A DNA stretch of 64,000 nucleotides from Paenibacillus contaminans (GCF_003285015.1 NZ_QMFB01000004.1:124001-188000), one strand, 5' to 3'. Counted from the first letter of the stretch, positions 1-7,922 are shown. Made by a program: numbers and translations. The notes: generated by a model not told the origin, from the letters alone.

Positions 1-477
1 AAAAACGGTGAAATCGACTTTGGATTTTTGTCTTTGCCTTCCGCGGAAAGCTTTGAGACGATTCCCTTGGAAAGGGATCGCATGGTATGCATCGTTTCCA
101 AAGAACATCCCTTAAGCCAACAATCGCGCATACGTTATGATCAAATCGAAAAAGAATGGTTTATTATGCCTACTTACAGCTGCGACCAAGACGTTAGGCG
201 CATATTACAATTACACGCTTGCAAGCCGCACGTTCAATTCCAAGCAGGTAATGATCATGCGATCATCGCTATGGTTGAGAACGGTCTGGGGATAAGCATC
301 ATTTCTGAAATGTTCGTAAAAGGATGCACTCATAATGTCATACCGATAGAGCTGGAAGACGGAATGTATAGAACACTCGGTATCGCCATCCCCTCTTTGA
401 AGCATGCTTCACCTGCAACACGCAAATTTATCGACCACGCCCAACTATGGTTAAAAGGAAAGGGAAGTATGATTTAG
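1..477 (+). CDS. LysR-family transcriptional regulator, C-terminal part (cut by window edge)
   Basis: The frame is open from the first base, so the gene begins before the window and only about 158 C-terminal residues are present. What remains reads as the effector-binding (periplasmic-binding-protein-like) half of a LysR-type regulator: an IDFGF strand at the left edge, a RDRMVCIVSKEHPLS segment typical of the second subdomain, and the VENGLGISIISEMF segment that usually precedes the last helix. The N-terminal winged helix is outside the window, so DNA target and effector cannot be judged. It ends about 60 bases before a long palindromic repeat. Family assignment is from motif recognition; function is inferred. 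Confidence 0.8.
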   Translation, partial: KNGEIDFGFLSLPSAESFETIPLERDRMVCIVSKEHPLSQQSRIRYDQIEKEWFIMPTYSCDQDVRRILQLHACKPHVQFQAGNDHAIIAMVENGLGISIISEMFVKGCTHNVIPIELEDGMYRTLGIAIPSLKHASPATRKFIDHAQLWLKGKGSMI

Positions 478-540
478 GCAGTGAAACATAAAGGAGATTC
501 AATTTGGTTAAGGTTAGCCAACTTCACTTTACTTCGACAA

Positions 541-588
541 AAAGGTTCAAGTTCTTGTCGTTCATCTGCAACAAGAACTTGAACCTTT
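541..588. repeat. Long palindromic repeat, family 1, copy 1
   Basis: The arms AAAGGTTCAAGTTCTTGT and its exact reverse complement flank a 12-base loop, a perfect 18-bp stem. The block beginning CTTTACTTC just upstream and the loop with TCGTTC recur at 40228-40277, and a diverged copy lies at 3997-4045. All three follow the 3' end of a plus-strand reading frame. It could act as a terminator, but conservation of the loop and left flank argues for a mobile or REP-like element. Confidence 0.7.
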
Positions 589-591
589 AAA

Positions 592-617
592 AACAAAAAC
601 CCGCAAGTTATGCGGGC
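592..617 (-). terminator. Rho-independent terminator of the hypothetical gene at 628-1059
   Basis: Read on the minus strand, CCCGCA/TGCGGG pair around a 5-base loop and are followed at once by a T-rich run (TTTTTGTTTTT). It lies 10 bases past the stop codon of the minus-strand gene. Confidence 0.8.
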
Positions 618-627
618 TTGAATCGGG

Positions 628-1059
628 CTATATTCTTGTCGATGTTTTTGGTGTTCTTTGTTCCCCCTCCTCCTTCTGAATCTCTTGAATGATTACCGTA
701 ATAAAATCTTCTTTTTCCTCCGTAAGTTCTTTCTTAAACCATGCGGCGCATTCTTCAGAAAAACTGTTGCGTTCGTTTTTTAAGAAGATATCCACCCATT
801 CGAAAACCTGTTTCGATTCACTTATGCCCATGTAAAACATCGGGCGTATGGCTATTTTCAAAAGCTCTCGTTCAAGGTGCGGTCGCGAGGAGATAACTAT
901 AGGGATAACTTCTAAAAAACCATCCGCAGCTGCTTCACAATTGTAGCTTGGTATCCAATTTCCGATCATTTCGATAATTAGTTTATCTTCGACTTCGCAG
1001 GAACCTGCTTTGATGCTACCCAGTAATTTGGAAATGTCATCGCCAGATACTTTTTCCAT
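628..1059 (-). CDS. Hypothetical protein, 143 aa, acidic
   Basis: Family not recognised. The protein is soluble, rich in Glu and Lys, with predicted helical stretches (SKLLGSIKAG, FEWVDIFLKNERN, AAWFKKELTEEKEDFITVIIQEIQKE) and no signal peptide or membrane segment. The frame is open to 1122, but the ATG at 1059 is preferred because GGAGG lies 8 bases before it, whereas the upstream GTG has only a weak site. It is followed by a clear terminator and is probably monocistronic. The pattern of a short helical protein with several conserved-looking aromatic residues would fit an immunity or adaptor protein, but nothing in the neighbourhood supports a specific role. Confidence 0.6.
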   Translation of the reverse strand: MEKVSGDDISKLLGSIKAGSCEVEDKLIIEMIGNWIPSYNCEAAADGFLEVIPIVISSRPHLERELLKIAIRPMFYMGISESKQVFEWVDIFLKNERNSFSEECAAWFKKELTEEKEDFITVIIQEIQKEEGEQRTPKTSTRI

Positions 1060-1175
1060 AGCGGAGACCTCCGATTTCTTATCTCTTACCACTTCATTTC
1101 TTTTGTTTTCTAACTGTTTCACTCTCTTACATGCGCCTCATTCCATTCCCCTGGCATAGCGTTTAAGTACCCCTC

Positions 1176-2162
1176 TTAGCTTAATAGAATATCTTCAACA
1201 TACTCGTCGAATATCACCCAATTATCCCCAATCCAGATCAATTCTTCTATAAACCGGCTCATAGGTCTGTTGCTCTTATACTTTGCATGTATCCATTTGC
1301 ATTCTTTGTACCATGTTAATTTTAGAGATCTTACTAATCGTTTAGCTGTTATCATTTCGTGTTCCGAATAACCCTCGACATAAGCCTTTACGTTTTCTGA
1401 TGGAAAACCATTAGATGTAAGCGTGCAGGAAAGCAATGCTCTTGATAAATCAAAGTCGGTGTATACGTAACTGACTCGATCAAAATCAATAATATCGACA
1501 ATTCGGTCGTCTTCAAACATTAAATTATCGATATGCATATCCCAATGCGCCCATCCATGAGCACAGGCTAATAGATCATTAAGATCTATACGATTTAAAA
1601 TATTCATCTGACATTCAATAGCTTCAGCATACCGTTTATGTTCGGCAGACGATGTTTCCATAAGGTTTGTCTGGAGTCTTTTATACATACTTTCTTTTGA
1701 AGGTAATTCCCAATGGAGAGAATCAAGTTGTGATAAGTTGATATTCATCCATTTATGCATATGTCCGGTTGCTTTCCCTAGCGTGAACATCTGGGAAGAA
1801 TTCGCCTGTCCAGCCTGAATATGTTTTCCCTGACTTGCCCCAGTTATGGTGTATTCAACATCCCTTGCCGTCGAATATGTACATTCGCCCTTGTAGGACA
1901 TTACTGGCTGACATGGAATTCCTGCAATGTACATCTGATTTTGACATTTTAATGCTTGACGTGTTCCTTCGATTGTTCGTTTATTTCGTATTTTATCGTG
2001 CATTTTAACAAAAAGCTCTCCTTGGTCGGACATCATAAGCCAACAGACATTTCCATGATTCCAACCTACTGGCACTGCTGAATCTACACTGATCCCAAAC
2101 TTTACTTTCATATCCGCAATAATATCGTCCATTAGCAATTCACGAATGACTTCATTTTCCAC
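1176..2162 (-). CDS. Aminoglycoside phosphotransferase (APH)-fold kinase family protein
   Basis: A 328-aa protein of the APH/choline-kinase fold. The catalytic loop appears around residue 200 as HGWAHWDMHIDNLMF, corresponding to the HGDxHxxN brace with catalytic Asp and the metal-binding Asn, followed by IVDIIDFDRV, the DFG-equivalent Mg-binding Asp. The N-terminal lobe contains GELFVKMHDK with the probable ATP-binding Lys. Length matches CotS/homoserine-kinase-type members rather than classical antibiotic kinases, so the substrate is unknown; a small-molecule kinase is the safest call. The start is a GTG after GGGG. The gene is AT-rich relative to the window average and stands alone between a terminated gene and a hairpin-bearing spacer. 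Confidence 0.75.
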   Translation of the reverse strand: MENEVIRELLMDDIIADMKVKFGISVDSAVPVGWNHGNVCWLMMSDQGELFVKMHDKIRNKRTIEGTRQALKCQNQMYIAGIPCQPVMSYKGECTYSTARDVEYTITGASQGKHIQAGQANSSQMFTLGKATGHMHKWMNINLSQLDSLHWELPSKESMYKRLQTNLMETSSAEHKRYAEAIECQMNILNRIDLNDLLACAHGWAHWDMHIDNLMFEDDRIVDIIDFDRVSYVYTDFDLSRALLSCTLTSNGFPSENVKAYVEGYSEHEMITAKRLVRSLKLTWYKECKWIHAKYKSNRPMSRFIEELIWIGDNWVIFDEYVEDILLS

Positions 2163-2289
2163 TACTTTAACCCCATCCCCTTACATCCATTTATGTCTGA
2201 TTCGCCGGTGATATAGATTACTCAAATTATAGGACATTTGACTTTCCGATGGAAGTTTGATTAAGCGTAGCCGCCGTTAGGTGAACAAA

Positions 2290-2316
2290 GGCAGCCGATC
2301 ATTCTGGCCGGCTGCC
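2290..2316. repeat. Hairpin repeat, family 2, copy A
   Basis: GGCAGCC and GGCTGCC arms around a 13-base loop containing GATCATTCTGGC. The similarity to copy B at 42330-42356 extends about 30 bases beyond the hairpin, including the shared stretch CTTGTACCCGT. On the minus strand the stem is followed by TTTGTT, so it may double as a terminator of the tetR gene, although it lies 240 bases beyond that stop. The rest of the 2163-2558 spacer shows nothing recognisable. Confidence 0.65.
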
Positions 2317-2558
2317 TTCGTGGTGACTTATTCATTTCTTGTACCCGTCTTAGTTTAGTCTTTTCACGGAGCAAATTAAGAATTTACTCTATATGTTACT
2401 ATCAACTCAAAAACGACCAACGTGTAAAGAGGTCTACTCATTATGCGTACGCTCTAATAAGTAACGATCAATTACATTATTTAAAAAAAGAAGTTAAGAA
2501 TCATGATGTGTACCAAATCTTCCAAAGAGACGGGATCCTGTCACAATATCCTCCCCCC

Positions 2559-3137
2559 TTAACGCAACGTTCCTTCGAAAGACTGAGATCCGCTCATTAC
2601 AAATAATGCAACCTTCTTGGCAACTTCCTCTTTATTCGTGGTGATGTTACCGGTTGCCCATTGCAAGGCACCTTCATGAATGACTTGAGCAAAAACAGGC
2701 ACAAACATATTCTTCTCGTTATCTGTACAGATCTGTTCCAAACTTTTCGACAAAAAAACCTTCAACTCCTTTAGTATTTTTTCCTTCATTTGCGGTAAAA
2801 CCAAGCCAACATAGCTGCTGCGGCATTGAATGTTCGGTTGATGATAAAAATCGCATACCGCTAAAACGAGTTGAGTTATGCTGTCTTGATTGAAACTGAC
2901 AACGCCCGCAGTATGGTTTTCGATGGAAGCCGAGGCGGAATCCCCCAAAATATAATCCATTAAATCGTATTTATCATTAAAATGCGCATAAAATGTAGCC
3001 CGGTTAACTTGTGCTCCCTTTGTTATATCCGCTATTGTAATTTTTTCAAAATCCTTTTTAGAAACCAAATTGAAAAAAGCATGAATCAATGACTGTTTCG
3101 TTTGGGTCATTCGTAGATTCATTACTTTTGTGGCCAT
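2559..3137 (-). CDS. TetR-family transcriptional repressor
   Basis: The N-terminal 50 residues form a TetR helix-turn-helix: TKQSLIHAFFNLVSKKDFEKITIADITKGAQVNRATFYAHFNDKYDLMD, ending in the diagnostic FYxHFxxKxxLxD. The C-terminal half is a ligand-binding helical domain of the DhaS/TetR_C type. The open frame begins at a GTG at 3146 but the ATG at 3137 is preferred: AGAGGTG lies 5-6 bases before it and would overlap the GTG. It is divergent from the dehydrogenase at 3293 and very probably represses it, and itself, through the palindrome at 3241-3264. Confidence 0.88.
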   Translation of the reverse strand: MATKVMNLRMTQTKQSLIHAFFNLVSKKDFEKITIADITKGAQVNRATFYAHFNDKYDLMDYILGDSASASIENHTAGVVSFNQDSITQLVLAVCDFYHQPNIQCRSSYVGLVLPQMKEKILKELKVFLSKSLEQICTDNEKNMFVPVFAQVIHEGALQWATGNITTNKEEVAKKVALFVMSGSQSFEGTLR

Positions 3138-3240
3138 CCTTCTCACCTCTTACCCGACAATTTAACCTTCTTGTCGCTATAGCAACATTCGCCCGTAGGT
3201 TGTTTATTGTTGCATGAAGCCAATGACTGTATAGTTTTCA

Positions 3241-3264
3241 TTAAAGCAACATATGTTACTTTAA
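3241..3264. promoter_or_regulatory. Probable TetR operator
   Basis: A 24-bp near-perfect palindrome with outer arms TTAAAG/CTTTAA and inner core AACATATGTT; only one base pair departs from symmetry. It lies in the divergent spacer, 29 bases before the dehydrogenase ATG and about 100 bases from the tetR start, where a repressor would block the dehydrogenase promoter. Assignment to this TetR is by position. Confidence 0.65.
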
Positions 3265-3292
3265 TATATCATAGGTAAGGAGTTAATAAAAA

Positions 3293-3973
3293 ATGAAAAC
3301 TATTGCCATTGTTGGTGCTGGCCCTGGATTAGGCTTGTCTCTAGCTAAGAAATTCGGTGAGAATGGATTTAGAGTAGCGGCCATTGCACGTAACCCTGAG
3401 AAACTAGCAATTATCGAACATGAGCTTAAAAAACTAAACATTGAGGCTCAGACTTTTGTAGCGGATGTCACGGACTTAGCTGCTTTAAAACTAACCATTC
3501 AAGCAGTAAAAAAAGAGTTCGGTTCGATCGATGTGCTTGAATTTAGCCCTTATGCCGGGTGGAATACATTCACAAATGTGCTGGAAACTACGCCTCAAAG
3601 CGTATTAGAACAAATAAATAGCTATTTGCTGCCTGCCGTTCTTTCCGTCAATGAGGTTCTGCCGGACATGATGAATAACGGTTTCGGTGCCATTCTATTT
3701 ACAACAGGTTTATCAGCCATGTTCCCATTACCTATGGTCGGAAATGCCGGAATCGTGATGTCGGGTATTCGTAATTATGCTACAAATCTGCACAATCAGC
3801 TGAAAGATAAAGGGGTTTTTATCGGACATCTTTCAATCGGAACCATGATACAAGCCGGTACAGCAGGGGATCCCGATGTTATTGCAGACGCTTGGTATCA
3901 TCTATACGAGAAAAAAGACCGCTTTGAAGAAATATTCCCTCAAGGGTTTGATCCGACTAACATTCCTAATTAA
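3293..3973 (+). CDS. Short-chain dehydrogenase/reductase family protein, catalytic Tyr/Lys apparently lost
   Basis: A 226-aa Rossmann protein with the nucleotide loop GAGPGLG at residues 8-14, an acidic VADVT at 56-60 and the strand ILFTTG at 134-139. The usual length is about 240-250. In the helix that should carry YxxxK, aligning MSGIRNYATNLHNQL with the consensus places Ala152 at the Tyr position and Met156 at the Lys position, so classical oxidoreductase chemistry looks impossible. It may bind NAD(P) as a sensor or atypical reductase. AAGGAG lies 11 bases before the ATG. It is divergent from tetR and preceded by the palindromic operator. Confidence 0.8.
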   Translation: MKTIAIVGAGPGLGLSLAKKFGENGFRVAAIARNPEKLAIIEHELKKLNIEAQTFVADVTDLAALKLTIQAVKKEFGSIDVLEFSPYAGWNTFTNVLETTPQSVLEQINSYLLPAVLSVNEVLPDMMNNGFGAILFTTGLSAMFPLPMVGNAGIVMSGIRNYATNLHNQLKDKGVFIGHLSIGTMIQAGTAGDPDVIADAWYHLYEKKDRFEEIFPQGFDPTNIPN

Positions 3974-3996
3974 TCAGGTTCTTGTCGCGCGTAGAC

Positions 3997-4045
3997 AAAA
4001 GGGGCCAGTTCTTGTCGTTCGTCCGCGACAAGAATTTGTCCCTTT
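3997..4045. repeat. Long palindromic repeat, family 1, copy 2 (diverged)
   Basis: Arms of about 20 bases match at 16 positions; the loop TCGTTCGTCCGCGA is nearly identical to copy 3 at 40228-40277. It begins 23 bases after the dehydrogenase stop and ends 8 bases before a TATAAT box at 4053-4058, so it overlaps the likely promoter region of the next gene. Confidence 0.6.
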
Positions 4046-4052
4046 AAACGTG

Positions 4053-4058
4053 TATAAT
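4053..4058 (+). promoter_or_regulatory. Probable -10 box (TATAAT) of the WYL regulator gene
   Basis: A consensus TATAAT lies 55 bases before the TTG start at 4113. No convincing -35 hexamer is seen at 17 bases; that position falls inside the right arm of the palindromic repeat. Confidence 0.4.
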
Positions 4059-4112
4059 ATTTTTACATTTAAACGGTTATGTTTTTATGCAGCGAAATGG
4101 AGGTTACATTTA

Positions 4113-5060
4113 TTGAAACTGGAAAGGCTCTTATCCATCATTATTCTACTGCTGAATCGTCGTATGGTGCAGGCTAAGGAGTTGGCGGAGCGGTTTGAGG
4201 TATCCATTCGTACGATATACCGGGATATTGACGCCATTAATGCAGCGGGCATCCCGATCGTCACTTATCAAGGAACAAACGGCGGCATTGGTTTGTCGGA
4301 AGGTTACCGCTTGGATCGAAATATGCTAACCAATGACGAGCTTGCTGCTATCGTTACCGCCCTCCGCAGTATCTCCACTTCATATGGCAAAGAGCAACAC
4401 CAACGACTCGTAGAAAAAATAAATAGTGTCGTACTGCCGGCACATGAAGAAGAATTTCAACATAAGACAAATCGCGTCCTAATCGATTACTCTCCATGGG
4501 ATGGAATCGAACATCTCCGTCCGAAACTACAACTGTTAGATGAAGCCATAGATAGCTGTGTATTCGTTAACTTCACCTATTCGAATGCAGAAGGTGAAGT
4601 TTCCCAGCGAAAAGCAGAGCCGCACATGCTCATCCTCAAAGGACGGCAATGGTATCTAAAAGCATATTGTTTAGAGAAACAAGAGTTCCGCCTTTTTAAA
4701 CTAAAAAGAATGAAAGAGCTCGCAATAAATCGTGAAGGAACGTTCACTCGTCGAGATCCCGCAACTCAGGAGCATATCGATGGCAAGAGTAAGCTCAAGC
4801 CGTCCAACGTACCGGAAGTTGTCTTTCAATTCCAAGAGGAAGCCCGTCATATTGCGGAAGAATGGTTTGACATTGAAGAACTTTTGCCAGTTCAGGATGG
4901 CAGTTGGCTTGTAAAAAAGGCGTATCCGGAAAATGAATGGCTCTATAGTTTCATTCTTAGCTTGGGACATCATGTAGAGGTGCTTGAGCCCCAACATTTA
5001 AGGAAGATCATTGCTGATCGTGCGGAAAAGATAGCAAAGATTTATAAAAAAACAAAGTAA
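4113..5060 (+). CDS. YafY/WYL-domain transcriptional regulator (HTH_11 + WYL)
   Basis: A 315-aa regulator. Residues 1-60 form a DeoR-like winged helix (LERLLSIIILLLNRRMVQAKELAERFEVSIRTIYRDIDAINAAGIPI), and the middle and C-terminal parts form a WYL domain, with the WYL motif visible as QWYLKAYC in the RKAEPHMLILKGRQWYLKAYC segment, then FRLFKLKRM. The frame is open further upstream, but the TTG at 4113 with GGAGG 9 bases before it is the evident start; it removes 79 residues of read-in from the repeat and the previous gene. WYL regulators bind nucleic acid or small ligands. The next gene encodes a GyrI-like ligand-binding protein behind an inverted repeat, a common pairing, so that gene is the likely target. 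Confidence 0.88.
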   Translation: MKLERLLSIIILLLNRRMVQAKELAERFEVSIRTIYRDIDAINAAGIPIVTYQGTNGGIGLSEGYRLDRNMLTNDELAAIVTALRSISTSYGKEQHQRLVEKINSVVLPAHEEEFQHKTNRVLIDYSPWDGIEHLRPKLQLLDEAIDSCVFVNFTYSNAEGEVSQRKAEPHMLILKGRQWYLKAYCLEKQEFRLFKLKRMKELAINREGTFTRRDPATQEHIDGKSKLKPSNVPEVVFQFQEEARHIAEEWFDIEELLPVQDGSWLVKKAYPENEWLYSFILSLGHHVEVLEPQHLRKIIADRAEKIAKIYKKTK

Positions 5061-5061
5061 C

Positions 5062-5079
5062 TTGACAGTCAGTTGTCAG
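5062..5079 (+). promoter_or_regulatory. Inverted repeat TGACA-N6-TGTCA, likely WYL-regulator operator
   Basis: Arms TGACA at 5063-5067 and TGTCA at 5074-5078. The left arm is part of a perfect TTGACA hexamer; TATACT at 5091-5096 is a possible -10, but with a 23-base spacer, which would suit activation rather than strong basal transcription. It lies right after the regulator gene and 50 bases before the GyrI-like gene. Confidence 0.5.
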
Positions 5080-5129
5080 GTTTATTGTTTTATACTGGTT
5101 TCATTCTATAATAAGGAGCATGATTAAGG

Positions 5130-5627
5130 ATGGAACGAATTGTACCTGCGCGGATTGAGGAATTACCTTCCTTCACGTTAGCTGGAATTAGCACTGTTAC
5201 GACAAATGAAGCCGAACTAAGCAAAGATGGAAAAATTGGTAAGTTATTTGAACAGTTCCATTCGCAAGATATTGGTAAGAAGCTAGGTGTTACTATCCAA
5301 GAGGACGGTCATTATAGCTGTTACTTCAACTATGAGCGGGGAGATGCGGGACTTTATGAAGTAATGGTCAGCGTACATGTACGGGAAGCATTTCAGCTTC
5401 AAAACCAAGATATGATAAAAACTTTTACTGTTCCTGCAGCAAAATATGCTGTATTCGTCACTGAACGCGGACCAGTTATAGAGATGGTGCAGCGTGCTTG
5501 GGCTACTATTTGGCAATGGTCACAACAGCCAGGCAATAACCGCGCATTCACAGGGGATTTTGAATTTTATAGCAAGGATATTAATCCGGAGGACGGACAA
5601 GCAGAGATTTATATTTCGATAATATAG
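5130..5627 (+). CDS. GyrI-like / AraC effector-binding-domain protein
   Basis: A 165-aa stand-alone effector-binding domain of the SHS2/GyrI type: begins with RIEELPSFTLAGISTVTTNEAEL, has a central YEVMVSVHVREA strand, KTFTVPAAKYAVFVTERGP and ends with FEFYSKDINPEDGQAEIYISI, the usual order for this family. No DNA-binding part is present. Such proteins bind drugs or hydrophobic cations, or inhibit gyrase; the substrate here is unknown. AAGGAG lies upstream of the ATG. It sits directly downstream of the WYL regulator and its candidate operator, implying ligand-responsive control. Confidence 0.82.
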   Translation: MERIVPARIEELPSFTLAGISTVTTNEAELSKDGKIGKLFEQFHSQDIGKKLGVTIQEDGHYSCYFNYERGDAGLYEVMVSVHVREAFQLQNQDMIKTFTVPAAKYAVFVTERGPVIEMVQRAWATIWQWSQQPGNNRAFTGDFEFYSKDINPEDGQAEIYISII

Positions 5628-5674
5628 CGTCCATGTTGGTTCGTTTGTTATTTTTATAAAAAGGAATGAGCGAA

Positions 5675-5851
5675 ATGAGCCATATGAGTGCAATTGAAAA
5701 TACCAAGGTGGAGGATGTATTCAACTATGAAGGGAATCGAGCGATCGTATTTGCTGAAATAGATGAAATACCGGTAGTTGAATTAAAACAGTGCATTGCA
5801 TTGGCACTCACTTATCATACTCGAAAGCATCAACCAATGCTTGGTATATAA
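5675..5851 (+). CDS. Small hypothetical protein, 58 aa
   Basis: A short frame following the GyrI-like gene by 47 bases. AAGGA lies 9 bases before the ATG at 5675, a better fit than the in-frame ATG at 5666. The sequence (ending TYHTRKHQPMLGI) has no recognisable domain. It may be a remnant of a longer gene or a genuine small protein cotranscribed with the GyrI-like gene. Confidence 0.4.
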   Translation: MSHMSAIENTKVEDVFNYEGNRAIVFAEIDEIPVVELKQCIALALTYHTRKHQPMLGI

Positions 5852-5949
5852 GAAATAGAAATAAGTTCCAGCATCATAACCCGACTGTCTTCGTCCATGT
5901 CTGGGCTGATGGTAACAGCAAAGTTTTCATGGTTTTACCAGTCTGAAAT

Positions 5950-5977
5950 CAAAAAAACACCCGATAAGAGTGTTTTC
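5950..5977 (-). terminator. Terminator between small ORF and serC-like gene (probably bidirectional)
   Basis: Stem AAAACAC/GTGTTTT with a 9-base loop. On the minus strand it is followed by seven T residues, fitting termination of the serC-like gene 50 bases after its stop; on the plus strand the tail TTTTCCTTT is weaker. Confidence 0.7.
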
Positions 5978-6026
5978 CTTTGTTGAAAATATCTTATTTG
6001 TTATCGTTTTTGCCTTTAGATCCTGT

Positions 6027-7130
6027 TCACTTGAATTGTGCGTGAGACGAATAGACATAGGCTTGCTTTTCAAACAGGGAAATCACCTCGGTAAGAGCCT
6101 TAACATCTTCAATTGTCACGGCATTGTATAAGCTAGCTCTTAGTCTTTTTTGGCTTCGGTGCCCGGCTACGCCTATGATATTTCTCTCTTTACAAAACGC
6201 TACGAACTTATCATCCGTCTCCTCGTGACCGGTTGTAAAGACAATGTTCATTTTTGAACGGTAGTTAACTCCAACGGGACAACGAAACATGTTCGAGGCA
6301 TCAATCGAGTCATAAAGCAGCTTTGCCTTTTGATTATTGATCTCCTCCATTGCAGCTACGCCGCCGATCTCATTCTCCAGCCACTTTTGCATAAGGTTGG
6401 CTACATAGATAGAAAACACAGGCGGTGTATGGTAATTTGACTTGCTTTCGATATGGGAACGGTATTGAAGAAGCTGGGGAATGTCGTTATTTTCCAAAAT
6501 ATATTTTTTTCTCACTGCAACAACTGTCAAGCCGGAGAGACCAATATTTTTTTGTGCATGGGCATAGATACAGGAAACGTTGTCCAAATTCATTCTGTAG
6601 CTTAGCATATCGCTGGATACATCTAGAACCAGTGGCGTACCGATATCGGGGAAGTCTCGAAACTGCGTGCCCTCAACAGTGTTATTGCTGCAAAGGTGAA
6701 GATATCTAGCGGATCCGCTCGTACAAGCTGAATCGATTACCGGTAACGAAGTGTCGATATCAGATCCGAATCCGACTACGCTTACCTTTCGTTTGCAAAG
6801 TTTAGCCTCGTTTATTGCTTTTTTCGACCAGTAACCGGTATCTGCATACTCGATCAGATCGCCTTCCCTTGAAAGATTCAAAGGCACCATGGAGAACTGC
6901 AACGTTCCGCCGCCTTGCAGGAGCATGACTTCCCAATCATCATCCAATTCCAGCAATCGTTTAAAACCTTCAACGGTTTCTTCGATTAGCTCTATGATTT
7001 CGCTGCTGCGATGGCTTAGTTCCATCACGCTAGCCCCGCTGTTTTTATACGAGAAAAGTTCACTCTGAATCTGCTTCAATACAGATTTGGGGAGAGCTCC
7101 CGGCCCTGCAGAAAAGTTGATTGTCGTCAT
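6027..7130 (-). CDS. serC: Phosphoserine aminotransferase (SerC-type, class V)
   Basis: A 367-aa protein beginning with the SerC signature NFSAGPGALP, with ELSHRSSE at 38-45, the LLQGGGTLQFSMVPLNL phosphate-loop region and the PLP lysine in HAQKNIGLSG near residue 195. SerC converts 3-phosphohydroxypyruvate and glutamate to phosphoserine in serine biosynthesis and also works in pyridoxal phosphate synthesis. The usual length is about 360. Here it is not with serA but lies 25 bases downstream of an unrecognised 185-aa gene, so it may be a paralogue serving a specialised pathway. The fit to the family is strong; the dedicated-pathway idea is inference. Confidence 0.92.
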   Translation of the reverse strand: MTTINFSAGPGALPKSVLKQIQSELFSYKNSGASVMELSHRSSEIIELIEETVEGFKRLLELDDDWEVMLLQGGGTLQFSMVPLNLSREGDLIEYADTGYWSKKAINEAKLCKRKVSVVGFGSDIDTSLPVIDSACTSGSARYLHLCSNNTVEGTQFRDFPDIGTPLVLDVSSDMLSYRMNLDNVSCIYAHAQKNIGLSGLTVVAVRKKYILENNDIPQLLQYRSHIESKSNYHTPPVFSIYVANLMQKWLENEIGGVAAMEEINNQKAKLLYDSIDASNMFRCPVGVNYRSKMNIVFTTGHEETDDKFVAFCKERNIIGVAGHRSQKRLRASLYNAVTIEDVKALTEVISLFEKQAYVYSSHAQFK

Positions 7131-7155
7131 TTTTATCTCTCTCCTTGTTTAGTAG

Positions 7156-7713
7156 TTACCGCAAATCAAAATGAATAAAATAACGTGTCTCACCATCGAT
7201 AATGCTGCATTCAATGACTTTAAATCGAAAGACCCTTTTATACAACGACATTGGGCGGGGGGCCGATGTCGCCAAAAGATCGGTAAATCCGCGGTCAGCC
7301 AGCATCTGGCAAGTTTGTCCCCACAACCTTTTATCTATTTTATTTTTTTCTGAAAACAATGTCAGGATTTCGCAAATACGCGTTTTTTCCTTCGGTTGCG
7401 GAGAGAAACAGAACCCGTATTCACTGAATTGAAATTCTCTCTCAGCCACATTAAAAGCTATAGCACCAATGATAGAATCTCTTTCGTGAAGATTGAATAC
7501 CATTTGATCACTATAGGAAATCTTTGTTTTGATCCGTGCGTATGTATCGTCAAACTCCCATATCTTTCGGATAAGATTCTGTTTTTCAAGATGAATATAA
7601 GCCTTGTAAAACCTTTCCTCATAATTGTTTAATGCCGTCAAATCGCTTGTATTAAGCAGTTGCAGGTTTGGGAGGTCTGTATCTATTTTTTCCTCCGCGG
7701 AAACATGGCTCAT
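7156..7713 (-). CDS. Hypothetical protein, possible acyltransferase-like fold, upstream of serC
   Basis: A 185-aa protein starting at the ATG 10 bases after GGAGG; the frame is open a little further, to 7731. No firm family is recognised. The pattern of a N-terminal helical region, a SIIGAIAFNVAEREFQFSEYGFCF strand-rich centre and a QTCQMLADRGFTDLLATSAPRPMSLYKRVFRFKVI segment resembles the order of GNAT or N-acyl-amino-acid-synthase-like proteins, where the last part would be the acceptor side of the fold. It is the first gene of a two-gene unit with the serC homologue, which hints at amino-acid-derived metabolite synthesis. Confidence 0.6.
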   Translation of the reverse strand: MSHVSAEEKIDTDLPNLQLLNTSDLTALNNYEERFYKAYIHLEKQNLIRKIWEFDDTYARIKTKISYSDQMVFNLHERDSIIGAIAFNVAEREFQFSEYGFCFSPQPKEKTRICEILTLFSEKNKIDKRLWGQTCQMLADRGFTDLLATSAPRPMSLYKRVFRFKVIECSIIDGETRYFIHFDLR

Positions 7714-7851
7714 TTCGTATTTTCCTCCCAAGATCGCTCATTGTATTTGTATATAGATCGATTCCTACCGCCCTTTCGTCCACCTCGCATTTTCGTCAAT
7801 AATTGACAGACAACGACAGTATACCAACCCGTCCTCCCAAATCGCTCCCAA

Positions 7852-7883
7852 AATAAAAAAACAGAGAGTCGCTCTCTCTGTTT
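7852..7883 (-). terminator. Terminator of the response-regulator gene
   Basis: AAACAGAGAG pairs with CTCTCTGTTT around a 5-base loop and is followed on the minus strand by a T run. It lies 40 bases after the stop at 7923. Confidence 0.8.
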
Positions 7884-7922
7884 ATCCCGCTACGTTAATA
7901 TGCGAAAAGGTCAAATCATCTA

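Noticed and set aside
5675..7713. Shared MSH-type N-termini of the 58-aa and 185-aa proteins as evidence of duplication
   Set aside because: The match is only about a dozen bases around the start codon and does not continue.
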